Below are positions 7,085 through 14,113 of a stretch of DNA of 15,063 nucleotides, in pieces. The notes beneath the pieces are model-generated. The model saw only the letters and a list, made by a program, of their open reading frames with translations, was not told the DNA's origin and ran no database searches. Every line of letters starts with the position of its first letter. Position 1 is the first letter of the stretch. A program made the translations under genes and the position numbers. The stretch spans positions 1-15,063 of the forward strand of contig JAKAPU010000050.1 in the NCBI GenBank assembly GCA_021806865.1. Direction: 5' to 3'. This DNA comes from an archaeon. Its GTDB lineage: Archaea; Thermoproteota; Nitrososphaeria; Nitrososphaerales; CADDZS01.

Positions 7085-7723
7085 TCACAAACGAGTCCTG
7101 ATGATATCAAACGATTCGGCGTAGTCAGTCTTGATCTGAATACCTCGTATCTTTGCTATGCCACGAACATAATCGAGTGAAAAATATGGTCGCTTGGCTG
7201 CAAACTGCGTCTTGTATTTTTGCAGAGCTTTCCATTTTTTCATAATGTGATGTTTTTTTAGAACTACGAATCCTCTTGCGGGAAATGTAATGGTGTTCCA
7301 TGGTAACTCGTAGCCCCAAATAGTAATCTCTTTGAAAGCTCTAAGACCTTCGTTGTAAACAACTTGATGGTCTTGATGGAGATCCTCTCCCGATGGAAGA
7401 AACACCATGTCGGGGTCTAGTTTCTTTTTCAAATCTACCAATTCTTCCAGAACTTCTTGCCTGTGGTAAGATAGTGTTCGCACCTCGTAATCGTAGACGA
7501 TGAGGTTTGACTTCTTCACTCCAAGTACTTCCATTGATTTGTAGAATTCATCCTTTAGTGCAGTTTTCTTGAATCCTGCTGGAACTGACTTTTCGGCAGT
7601 GGAGAATACTGCCACATTTATCTTGCTGCCATTTTCAAGGAAGCGAACTATTGAACCCCCGCACCCTAACTCGGCATCATCAGTGTGTGGTGCAAGAATC
7701 AAAATGCGTTCGTAATTGACCAA
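7085..7723 (-). CDS. PIG-L/LmbE family N-deacetylase
   Basis: This 212-aa predicted zinc hydrolase probably removes the acetyl group from an N-acetylated sugar or a conjugate of one. The family signature appears as APHTDDAELGCGG (11-23). His13 and Asp16 are zinc ligands, Asp15 the likely base, and a Thr replaces the usual Pro of HPDD. The second zinc-site motif HQDH is at 116-119. No signal peptide is visible, so it acts in the cytosol. The start is a TTG at 7723, supported by GGCGAGG five bases upstream and by lack of any ATG before the catalytic motif. It overlaps the upstream glycosyltransferase by 25 bp, so translation is probably coupled. Relatives include GlcNAc-PI, mycothiol and bacillithiol deacetylases; the substrate here is unknown. 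Confidence 0.87.
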   Translation of the reverse strand: MVNYERILILAPHTDDAELGCGGSIVRFLENGSKINVAVFSTAEKSVPAGFKKTALKDEFYKSMEVLGVKKSNLIVYDYEVRTLSYHRQEVLEELVDLKKKLDPDMVFLPSGEDLHQDHQVVYNEGLRAFKEITIWGYELPWNTITFPARGFVVLKKHHIMKKWKALQKYKTQFAAKRPYFSLDYVRGIAKIRGIQIKTDYAESFDIIRTRL

Positions 7724-8553
7724 AATATCCTCGCCAGCCTTGATGTAGTATGATATTTAACAAAGTCCTTGAGACGCACGTCTTCAATCAACAGACCAGA
7801 TAATGAGGCAGGGTTCAATCTAGCGGAGAGGTAGCCGGCGAGCATCGCGACGCTAGCACGTCGCGACTGTGTTCCGTTCTTGGAATATACAAGATTTGTC
7901 ATGAAGCGCAAGATGACGAAATACAAAGGAAAGCCAAGATTATACATCGCTCTGCCCCATCCAAAAAGATTCTTGGACCGATATGGTCGAAGATGGACAT
8001 ATCGTTGATCAGGATAGAGCCTTACGCTGTATCCTAATTCCAAGGCCTTGTAGAGCAACCACGTTTCCCAGCCATAGGCAACTGGATATTCACCCCCAAT
8101 TTGCTTCATGAAAGACATTCGGACAAGGCGACCGCCGCCGTGTGGCATTTGGTCCATTCTTAAACTAGCACTAGTCCAATCGCCAGAGGCAACAACTATT
8201 TTCCTATCTTCATTCATTCTATCCATGATCATTTCAGCGTAGGTAGGCGATAGCTCGTTGTCGTCTCCTGATACCATCATATATTCTGTTTTTGGGTATT
8301 CTGCCACTTCTTTTAGGCCCAAATTCAGTAACATGGGTATTCTTCTGATGTCGTTTGTCTTCGAAGAAGTGTGTATCACATGAATTCTCCCGCTTGTGTT
8401 TTTTTCTTGGACGATTTCCACCGTATTGTCAGTCGACCCATCATTTACGACTATGACGAACTCAGGGGGCAACGTCTGTTTCAAAATCGAGTCCAAAGTT
8501 CGCCCTATTGTGGCAGAACCGTTCCGACAGACAACACAGCACCAATAATTCAT
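7699..8553 (-). CDS. family 2 glycosyltransferase (GT-A fold)
   Basis: This 284-aa enzyme is the first gene of the tightly packed minus-strand run. The N-terminal nucleotide-sugar half shows CRNGSATIGRTLDSILKQT, FVIVVNDGSTDNT (NDGSTDN 37-43) and the metal-binding acidic motif MMVSGDDNELSP (SGDD 95-98). The acceptor half shows YGWETWLLYKALELGY, with the usual E-x-x-x-L layout. A hydrophobic stretch near residues 205-220 may sit at the membrane, as in lipid-linked glycan synthesis. The ATG at 8553 is preceded by AGGAG eight bases upstream (8562-8566). Its end overlaps the PIG-L start, suggesting the sugar it transfers is the one later deacetylated. That link is inferred from position. Confidence 0.85.
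   Translation of the reverse strand: MNYWCCVVCRNGSATIGRTLDSILKQTLPPEFVIVVNDGSTDNTVEIVQEKNTSGRIHVIHTSSKTNDIRRIPMLLNLGLKEVAEYPKTEYMMVSGDDNELSPTYAEMIMDRMNEDRKIVVASGDWTSASLRMDQMPHGGGRLVRMSFMKQIGGEYPVAYGWETWLLYKALELGYSVRLYPDQRYVHLRPYRSKNLFGWGRAMYNLGFPLYFVILRFMTNLVYSKNGTQSRRASVAMLAGYLSARLNPASLSGLLIEDVRLKDFVKYHTTSRLARIFWSITNAF
7729..7735 (-). promoter_or_regulatory. ribosome binding site deciding the TTG start of the deacetylase
   Basis: On the minus strand GGCGAGG lies inside the end of the upstream glycosyltransferase and ends five bases before the TTG at 7723. It is the feature that makes this non-ATG start credible. Confidence 0.5.
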
Positions 8554-8632
8554 TTCTTCCGCTCCTTCTTTCCCTCTTGCTCTCGATATTTGTCAAAATC
8601 TTGAAGTGTTTTTACTAATTGCTATGGGATTG

Positions 8633-8640
8633 TAATTATA
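8633..8640 (-). promoter_or_regulatory. possible TATA box for the glycan run
   Basis: TATAATTA on the minus strand lies about 80 nt before the ATG at 8553. It would give a leader of roughly 55-60 nt, which fits the presence of a Shine-Dalgarno-like AGGAG. No clear BRE is visible and other AT-rich spots exist. Confidence 0.28.
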
Positions 8641-9318
8641 GCCTAACCCAAGGATTGCAAAGCTTATCGCACTTGTTAAGCAATGTATTCATCTTCATTC
8701 TTGGATACCATGGGCTCTAGCTTATGCTTTCATAAAGATGTGCGAAATGTCCACGCTGAATAAAACGCGTGCTACTCTCTTACGAACGACGCATTTGTGG
8801 CAGGCCGAAAATTGGCTCACTAGGCTTCTAAGGGTCATCATAACTGCCAAGGATATAGAGTTTGATTGTATTCTGTGAACTTGGGATCTTGATCTGTTGA
8901 ATCCTGCTATGACGAACGTGGCGTGTGAACAAGCCAAACTGCACCCCCCATAGGCTACAGAGTTGCCATTCCGTTTCTCAGGCTCCGTTGAAGCAATTAG
9001 CATATCTTGATCGCTTGAAAGACTAGAGGAGCTAGAGCATCCTCTTGCTGCACTCTTCCTAGGGTGAGTAGTGCAACAAGAGTCCTTTAGCATGCGCTCT
9101 TCTAGACGGAGCCAATTGATACTGTGAAAATGTATCACACGTAGGTGTGACAGAACTTTCTACCGCATTGTAGTCTGTCTATCAGAGTTTGAAACAATAT
9201 CATAGCTCTAAGAATCCCTAGTTAACACAAAGAAATTTCTATCCCATGAACCTACAAGTCGAAAGAACCTCTCGGAACATCGAATGTAAACCAGAGTTGT
9301 ATTTTCATTCCCACTATC

Positions 9319-9337
9319 AGTGGCTGTAGTTGCCACT
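9319..9337. repeat. short perfect inverted repeat (hairpin)
   Basis: AGTGGC and GCCACT form a perfect 6-bp stem around a 7-base loop, about 100 nt before the ComA-like gene. It is not followed by a T run, so it does not look like an intrinsic terminator. It could be an operator for a dimeric regulator, part of an RNA, or chance. Confidence 0.35.
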
Positions 9338-9390
9338 CCATTATGCCTCAGGATGTTTGAAACCACCGTCACTCTGTATATTACACATAA

Positions 9391-9400
9391 TGCTTAAGGA
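9391..9400 (+). promoter_or_regulatory. possible TATA box for the ComA-like gene
   Basis: TGCTTAAGGA is centred about 38 nt before the TTG start at 9434, placing transcription start roughly 10 nt before the gene. The match to box A is partial. An alternative box, TGTATATTAC at 9376-9385, would give a longer leader. Confidence 0.25.
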
Positions 9401-9433
9401 TATGCGCTAATACTGCATCATAAGACGTATGAA

Positions 9434-10414
9434 TTGAGCGAGAACAGCGGTTCAATCCTGTCTGCGATTGGAAGGGAAGGCAAGCCCAGAGACAAGGGAC
9501 TTTCTGTGGTATCGGATAGGTTCGATCTCCTCAATCGAGATCTGCTGGAACAGGCTGCGGAATATGTCGATTACGTAAAGATTGGACTCAGCCTTCCGCT
9601 TATCTTGGATAGAACCAAACTCATCGAGAGAATAAGGTACTATCACGACATTGGTGTCAAAGTGATGAGCGGCGGGACGCTCATCCAGGTTGCTTACAAA
9701 AAACGGATGGCCACACAAGTACTGGAAAGGCTGCGATCTCTTGGATTCGACACGGTGGAGATAAGCGAGTCAGCAGCGGATATCACTCGCGAAGCAAAGG
9801 AAACCATCATCGACACGATACAGAAACTCTCGATGGATTACCTCTTCGAGGTCGGAAAGAAGGATTTGCGAAGACCTTCGCCTCAGACCTATCTGATTTC
9901 AAAGATCGAAGAAGCATTCGAACTGAAAAGCCCCAAAGTTGTGATTGAAGCAGGTGAAAGTGGCGCGGGTGTGGGAATATACAACTCTCAACACGAAATA
10001 GACTGGGATTACCTCAACGAGATCGTTGGAAGGTTTGGTCCACCGAATTTGATCTTTGAGGCACCGTTGCCTGCTCAAAGAACTGACCTAATTCTTGAGT
10101 TCGGACCAAACGTCAATATTGCGAGCGTGCCAATGCAAGACATCTTGCGACTCGAAATGGAAAGATTAGGCCTCACAACCGAAACGCTCGGAGTTTCGCC
10201 GCCAGTGCAAAGCGTGCAGGGATCTCCAGCTTCGAAATTTGTCTATCATCTGATCAAGACAGAGCATCCAATAGATCAACCCACATTGATTCAAAGATCA
10301 GGTCTGCCGAAAAGAACTCTGCAAGCGGCTTTGAGCTATCTAGTAGAAAAGGGCTTTGTGCGCGAAGTATCGGACATGTCAGACCTCAGACGTCACAAGT
10401 ACACACCAAGATGA
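9434..10414 (+). CDS. ComA-like (phosphosulfolactate synthase family) protein fused to a winged helix
   Basis: This 326-aa protein has two parts. Residues about 20-250 match the (2R)-phospho-3-sulfolactate synthase TIM barrel, which in methanogens adds sulfite to phosphoenolpyruvate on the way to coenzyme M. Visible markers are YVKIG (47-51), SGGTL (79-83), FDTVEIS (105-111), EVGKK (139-143, with the family's active-site Lys), EAGESGAGVG (172-181), and IFEAP (207-211). Several positions differ from the methanogen pattern as I recall it: LDKG is VSDRF, KFGWGT is KIGLSL, EISDGS is EISESA, and EGRESG is EAGESG. Residues about 265-326 are a MarR-like winged helix: PTLIQRSGLPKRTLQAALSYL as helix-turn-helix (shown as LIQRSGLPKRTLQAAL) and a basic DLRRHKY wing. 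The first standard start is TTG at 9434. The catalytic role in a non-methanogen is uncertain; autoregulation or a metabolite-sensing repressor is possible. Confidence 0.85.
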   Translation: MSENSGSILSAIGREGKPRDKGLSVVSDRFDLLNRDLLEQAAEYVDYVKIGLSLPLILDRTKLIERIRYYHDIGVKVMSGGTLIQVAYKKRMATQVLERLRSLGFDTVEISESAADITREAKETIIDTIQKLSMDYLFEVGKKDLRRPSPQTYLISKIEEAFELKSPKVVIEAGESGAGVGIYNSQHEIDWDYLNEIVGRFGPPNLIFEAPLPAQRTDLILEFGPNVNIASVPMQDILRLEMERLGLTTETLGVSPPVQSVQGSPASKFVYHLIKTEHPIDQPTLIQRSGLPKRTLQAALSYLVEKGFVREVSDMSDLRRHKYTPR

Positions 10415-10565
10415 ATCTTGTGAACAGTTACAGAAGGAATATCTTGCCTCAAAGAACGAGATCTTAGCGGTTTGTAAAGAATTCTAGATCTTGGAAGGCA
10501 AACAGAAAACAATAACTTGATGACCTTGACACTCTACTGGAACCCAAGGCGCGCGAGAACACTCC

Positions 10566-11048
10566 ATGACTGAAGGAAAAGCTTCCAAGACAAGGTCAAG
10601 GCAGAGTACTCCGACTGATCTGAAGGAGGAAAACCAAGTTGAGGAAGGAAAGTACTCGCGCGGATCAAAGATGGACCTAATAAGCAATAAACTGTCCAAA
10701 CTGGACACTAGACGGCAGGCTCTTGCAAAGCAACTGGACGAAGCGCAAAAGGCGTCCGACTATGAGACTTTTCAAAAAACCGGAAACAATTATCTTGGAA
10801 CGATTCTTGAGAGCATCGATCTTTACATTGACCTGATCAGAGAGATAAGTTCAGATCCAGTAGCAGGCGAACTGAAAAACGAGTTTTCTGAAATTGTCAG
10901 CAAGGGAAGCAAGACAAAGGGAATCGAGGGGCAGTCTGAATGGATTTCAAACGACGTATCGCCCCTGTATGAAAAGGTGAGGCAGATCTGCGCCTGCGTA
11001 TACGCTGCCGTTGCAAAAATAGATCAGGAAGCAAACAGAGCTTCGTAA
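10566..11048 (+). CDS. hypothetical helical protein with disordered N-terminus
   Basis: I do not recognise a family for this 160-aa soluble protein. The first 35 residues are polar and charged (SKTRSRQSTPTDLKEENQ) and look disordered. From Met36 on it is mostly predicted helix, with heptad-like segments at about 38-66 (LISNKLSKLDTRRQALAKQL) and long helices around ILESIDLYIDLIREIS and the C-terminal VRQICACVYAAVAKID. There is no signal peptide or membrane segment. Translation from Met36 (10671) is an alternative start. Its TAA lies one base from the stop of the convergent small gene at 11050. Confidence 0.65.
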   Translation: MTEGKASKTRSRQSTPTDLKEENQVEEGKYSRGSKMDLISNKLSKLDTRRQALAKQLDEAQKASDYETFQKTGNNYLGTILESIDLYIDLIREISSDPVAGELKNEFSEIVSKGSKTKGIEGQSEWISNDVSPLYEKVRQICACVYAAVAKIDQEANRAS

Positions 11049-11049
11049 T

Positions 11050-11247
11050 TTACCTACGAATGCCGGCCTCGCGCAACATTTCTCTGGCCCTGACTTCAGC
11101 GTCCTTCCAGTGATTTGGACATCTGACAAGGCGCTCTCCATACACTTCGGCCCAGAGCCAGCCTCTGGCATACAACGATTGTGAACTGCTTTTTGCCGAA
11201 ATACCACAGATGTCACAATGTAGTTCGAGATGCTGCTCTGAGTTCAT
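11050..11247 (-). CDS. 65-aa putative zinc-binding protein (CxxC...CxxH)
   Basis: This small protein has the metal-site spacing Cys11-x2-Cys14 and Cys43-x2-His46 (CDIC and CPNH). Two aromatic residues lie between them (WLW at 30-32), and a basic helix (DAEVRAREMLREAGIRR) closes the protein. This fits a single treble-clef or zinc-ribbon module, perhaps binding nucleic acid or a protein partner. I know no named family for it. The ATG at 11247 has only a weak GAAAG upstream, and a TATA-like box lies about 41 nt upstream. A longer opposing frame (10947-11216, same strand, another phase) overlaps the helical gene and is not supported. Confidence 0.6.
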   Translation of the reverse strand: MNSEQHLELHCDICGISAKSSSQSLYARGWLWAEVYGERLVRCPNHWKDAEVRAREMLREAGIRR

Positions 11248-11283
11248 TCTTTCAGGTCACGCGCGTTTCGAGTCAAGTCATTG

Positions 11284-11293
11284 TATAGAAAAA
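11284..11293 (-). promoter_or_regulatory. possible TATA box for the 65-aa protein gene
   Basis: TTTTTCTATA on the minus strand is centred about 41 nt before the ATG at 11247, predicting a leader of about 15 nt. It separates this gene from the rad50 operon upstream. Confidence 0.3.
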
Positions 11294-11381
11294 TGTTGTT
11301 AATGGATGAAGTAAAGTTGGGCCAGGGAATAATCGACTGGTACTCAATAAACCTGATAGCGAAGATTGGATTGATTCTGAC

Positions 11382-11486
11382 TCAGCTTGTGCCAGGAGCG
11401 TACCCTTTGACAATTATATCTTGTAGGACAAATTTCAGCGCATTGTAAGGACAAAATCGGGCGTTGTTGAACACTGTATCTGCCAT
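11382..11486 (-). CDS. possible 34-aa small protein downstream of rad50
   Basis: An ATG at 11486, 32 nt after the rad50 stop on the same strand, opens a frame reading MADTVFNNARFCPYNALKF and VLQDIIVKGYAPGTS before TGA. The composition is protein-like, with an amphipathic helix suggested by NALKFVLQDIIVKGY. The frame is also open upstream to the rad50 end, so it could instead be the end of something longer. Ribosome-site support is weak (TTGGA). A plus-strand frame of about 50 codons overlaps it (11294-11449 region, MDEVKLGQGIIDWYS...), so which one is coding, if either, is uncertain. Confidence 0.28.
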   Translation of the reverse strand: MADTVFNNARFCPYNALKFVLQDIIVKGYAPGTS

Positions 11487-11518
11487 GTCAATTCCAAAAG
11501 GACTTTGCAATGAGAAAA

Positions 11519-14098
11519 TCATTCAGCGAGTTTCACTGAGGTGACGCCGTTTTGCTTTTCAACCAAGTATATCTTGTCAGCCAGGGATTCAAGATCTCTT
11601 TCGTGCGAAACTAGTATCACCTGGTCGCATTCAAGTTCTTCGAGAACTCCTCTGAGCCTGTATGTTTGTTCCTTGCTAAATCCTTCCGTTGGTTCGTCCA
11701 AAATAAGCAAGTTTGTCTGCATTGATTCGTTAGCGCGTTTCACCATGTAGTTCAAAGCGAGCCTGTATGCAAGCGCAACAGCAGTCCTTTCGCCACCAGA
11801 CAGGCTCTGAGCGTCAAGGTCGTAACCGGATTGCGTGATAGTCGGCGTGAACCTGTCGTCTACGCTTGCAGAAACATTCGGATCTTCGATTAGTTCGGCA
11901 AACCAACGGTGGAATACTCGTTGAAATTCATCTCTGATGGAGTCCAGCACGTGCGATTCGATGTTTTCGACTGCGGGGAGAAAGAGTGTCTCAAGCCAGG
12001 AAGAATAGCCTCTGTAAAGCGAAACTCTTGCGGCCTTGCGTCTCAGTTCATCCACTTCTCTTACTAGAGGCTCGATGAATTTCTTCTCGCTCGCCACGTT
12101 TGCAAGTAAGGTGTCGAATCTGGTCTTTGACTTGACTCTCTTGTCTTCGAGTTCTTCAAGTTCGCGTTTTGATTTGTCATACCCCAGTATCGCGGGCTCG
12201 ACTTGCTCTAAACGCTCCTTGTTTTGTTTGATCTCATGGTTTTTCTGAGAGATGAGACTCTCCAGTTGCGACACTTTCTCTTTCTGACTCGAGATCAGAG
12301 AACCTAGGTCTTCTCTTGAAGAAAGCAGCTCCGCATCGAGGTAACTCTTCACCAACCCAGACTCTTCGCTCTGCCTGACAAAAGTTCGCAGTTGAGAATA
12401 TTCTTTGAGCGGATTGATCAGATTGTCTCTCTTGAGTTTGAGCGCACTGAGCTCAACTTCTTCAGCATGGACAAAGTCGCGACTTTCGAGGTCTAGCTTC
12501 AACTCTTGCGCTTTCGATTTTAGCTCCGAAATTTCGTCACGTACTTTCTTCAACGTTTCCTGCGAGCTTTCCAGCCGAGTGATTGCTTGTCTTGTCTTTT
12601 CCAGTTCTGTTCGTGCATCCTCGGCTTTGCTTATCTTAAGACCCACTTCACGAACGGATGCGCGTAGTTCGCGTAATCTGGCGTCGATTTCACTGATTTC
12701 CGACTCTAAACGAGTTATTTGCGCTTGGTACTCTTGCGTGACTGATTTAAAATGCAGCTTGTCGAGTTTCTGACCACACAACGGACAAGAAGACTCGCCA
12801 GATAGTCCATCAAGGCTCTTTAGCTGCCCCTGGACTTTCTTCAGATCCGCGAGTTTTGCCTTCTTGACTCCCTCTTCATTCCCAACTTCGACATTTAGTG
12901 TTTCAATCTCCTTTTGAAATTCCACGAGGCTCTTTGCACTTTCCTCCAAGCTCCTTGCTCGTTCGCGGAGTTCTGGGCTGAGATTTGAGTCTCTTACATA
13001 CTGTGCCGCGTTCGATTCTTGTCTTCTTATCTGATCCTCTATGCTTGAGAGCTCTGCTTTGAATCTAGTTTCCTTTGTAGAAACAGCGCTGCTCAGAGCA
13101 ACAATTCTTTTCTCCAGATCTTGGTACTCGTCGTGAACCTCTTCAAGATTCTGAAGCTTTTTCTTTGCTTCAAGAAAGTTTTCGTACTCTGGTTTGAGTT
13201 TGGCAAGGTTGATCTTGGCTAGCTTCCGCTCATTCTGATTTGTTTCGTATCTCTCAAGTTGCTTACGTCCGTCAGTATACTGGCTCTGTAATTGAAGAAG
13301 CGCTGTTTCGAGTTGAGGATGCACAATCTGGATCTGTCTTGCTTCATCACGTTCTCTTTCCAGAACGGAAAGAGTGGATTGAACCTCCGAAATGCTTTGA
13401 TCAATTTCTTCGAGTTTGCGCCTTGCACTAGCGAGTTCAAGCTCATTTTTCTTCAGACTCTCGCTAGCCTTTCTCAGCGCTTCTTCCTTTGCAGGTAGGG
13501 ACTTTGAAACTTCAGCGTAGATCCTGGCAATGCTATTGATTTTGGAAGTCACCACTTCGGTGTTAGCACCAGCAAAGCTATAGTCCTCAATTCCGAAGGC
13601 GCGTCTTAGCGTTTCAATGCGCTCATCATGCCGCTGATTGAGCACTTCCTTCATGAACTCTTGAGGGGTGAACACGGCAAAGCGATAGATCCTTGAAGAT
13701 GATTTTCCGGGCTTTTCTCGAAAACTCAGAATCTGGAGAATCCTTGATTTCATCTCTGTGGGTTTTAGCTCCTCTTCCTTACCTCCACTCTCCGAGATCC
13801 AGCCGCGCGTCTGTACGGCTCCGGTACCTTTCCTTCTCTCGATCGTGCGGATTATCTTGTACTCGGAGTTTCCAACTTCGAACTCTAGCTCGACTCGTGC
13901 GCTCGGTGAAGATCCTCGAAGCATGAATCTACCTTCAACGTCTCCCAGCCCAAAGAAAGCAAATTCAATTGCGTACAGTATGCTCGACTTGCCGGAGCCA
14001 ATATCTCCCTCGAATAGTAAGATTCCCCTATCAAAGTCGATCTTAACTGGCGCATCGCCGTAGCTGCGAAAATTTTGGAGAGTGAGGCTCTTCAACAT
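11519..14098 (-). CDS. rad50: DNA double-strand break repair ATPase Rad50
   Basis: This 859-aa SMC-like ATPase pairs with Mre11 to tether and process DNA ends. Counting from the ATG at 14098, the N-terminal half-domain has Walker A GDIGSGKS (31-38) and a Q-loop-region VFTPQEFMKEVL. Long antiparallel coiled coils follow, with the zinc hook CPLC (Cys438, Cys441) almost exactly central. The C-terminal half has signature LSGGERT (766-772), Walker B LLILDEPTEG (Asp801, Glu802) and the switch His832 in VSHERD. All ATPase elements are present and length is normal for archaea. A TTG directly before the ATG could be used instead (860 aa). It lies 15-16 bases after mre11, so the pair is one operon. Confidence 0.96.
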   Translation of the reverse strand: MLKSLTLQNFRSYGDAPVKIDFDRGILLFEGDIGSGKSSILYAIEFAFFGLGDVEGRFMLRGSSPSARVELEFEVGNSEYKIIRTIERRKGTGAVQTRGWISESGGKEEELKPTEMKSRILQILSFREKPGKSSSRIYRFAVFTPQEFMKEVLNQRHDERIETLRRAFGIEDYSFAGANTEVVTSKINSIARIYAEVSKSLPAKEEALRKASESLKKNELELASARRKLEEIDQSISEVQSTLSVLERERDEARQIQIVHPQLETALLQLQSQYTDGRKQLERYETNQNERKLAKINLAKLKPEYENFLEAKKKLQNLEEVHDEYQDLEKRIVALSSAVSTKETRFKAELSSIEDQIRRQESNAAQYVRDSNLSPELRERARSLEESAKSLVEFQKEIETLNVEVGNEEGVKKAKLADLKKVQGQLKSLDGLSGESSCPLCGQKLDKLHFKSVTQEYQAQITRLESEISEIDARLRELRASVREVGLKISKAEDARTELEKTRQAITRLESSQETLKKVRDEISELKSKAQELKLDLESRDFVHAEEVELSALKLKRDNLINPLKEYSQLRTFVRQSEESGLVKSYLDAELLSSREDLGSLISSQKEKVSQLESLISQKNHEIKQNKERLEQVEPAILGYDKSKRELEELEDKRVKSKTRFDTLLANVASEKKFIEPLVREVDELRRKAARVSLYRGYSSWLETLFLPAVENIESHVLDSIRDEFQRVFHRWFAELIEDPNVSASVDDRFTPTITQSGYDLDAQSLSGGERTAVALAYRLALNYMVKRANESMQTNLLILDEPTEGFSKEQTYRLRGVLEELECDQVILVSHERDLESLADKIYLVEKQNGVTSVKLAE

Positions 14099-14113
14099 CA
14101 ACTTACGATCGCC

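Larger units (their letters stand above)
8554..9433. other. 880-bp gene-poor spacer between divergent genes
   Basis: This spacer lies between the 5' ends of the glycan run (-) and the ComA-like gene (+). It should hold both promoters. The longest open frame is 138 codons on the minus strand (8722-9138). Its translation is Ser-rich with scattered Cys and no recognisable domain or good ribosome site, so I do not call it a gene. The overlapping plus-strand frame from about 8738 reads like sequence broken by four stops, but I recognise no family in it. No tRNA, rRNA or direct repeat was found. Confidence 0.5.

Noticed and set aside
9445..9462. GGTTCAATCC resembling a tRNA T-loop
   Set aside because: It lies inside the start of the ComA-like gene and no acceptor or anticodon stem can be formed around it.
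10947..11216. 89-codon minus-strand frame overlapping the helical protein gene
   Set aside because: Overlaps two better supported genes in another phase and has no recognisable features.
12405..12773. 122-codon plus-strand Ser-rich frame opposite rad50
   Set aside because: Antisense of the coiled-coil region; Ser-rich translations are typical of the strand opposite Glu/Leu/Arg-rich coiled coils.
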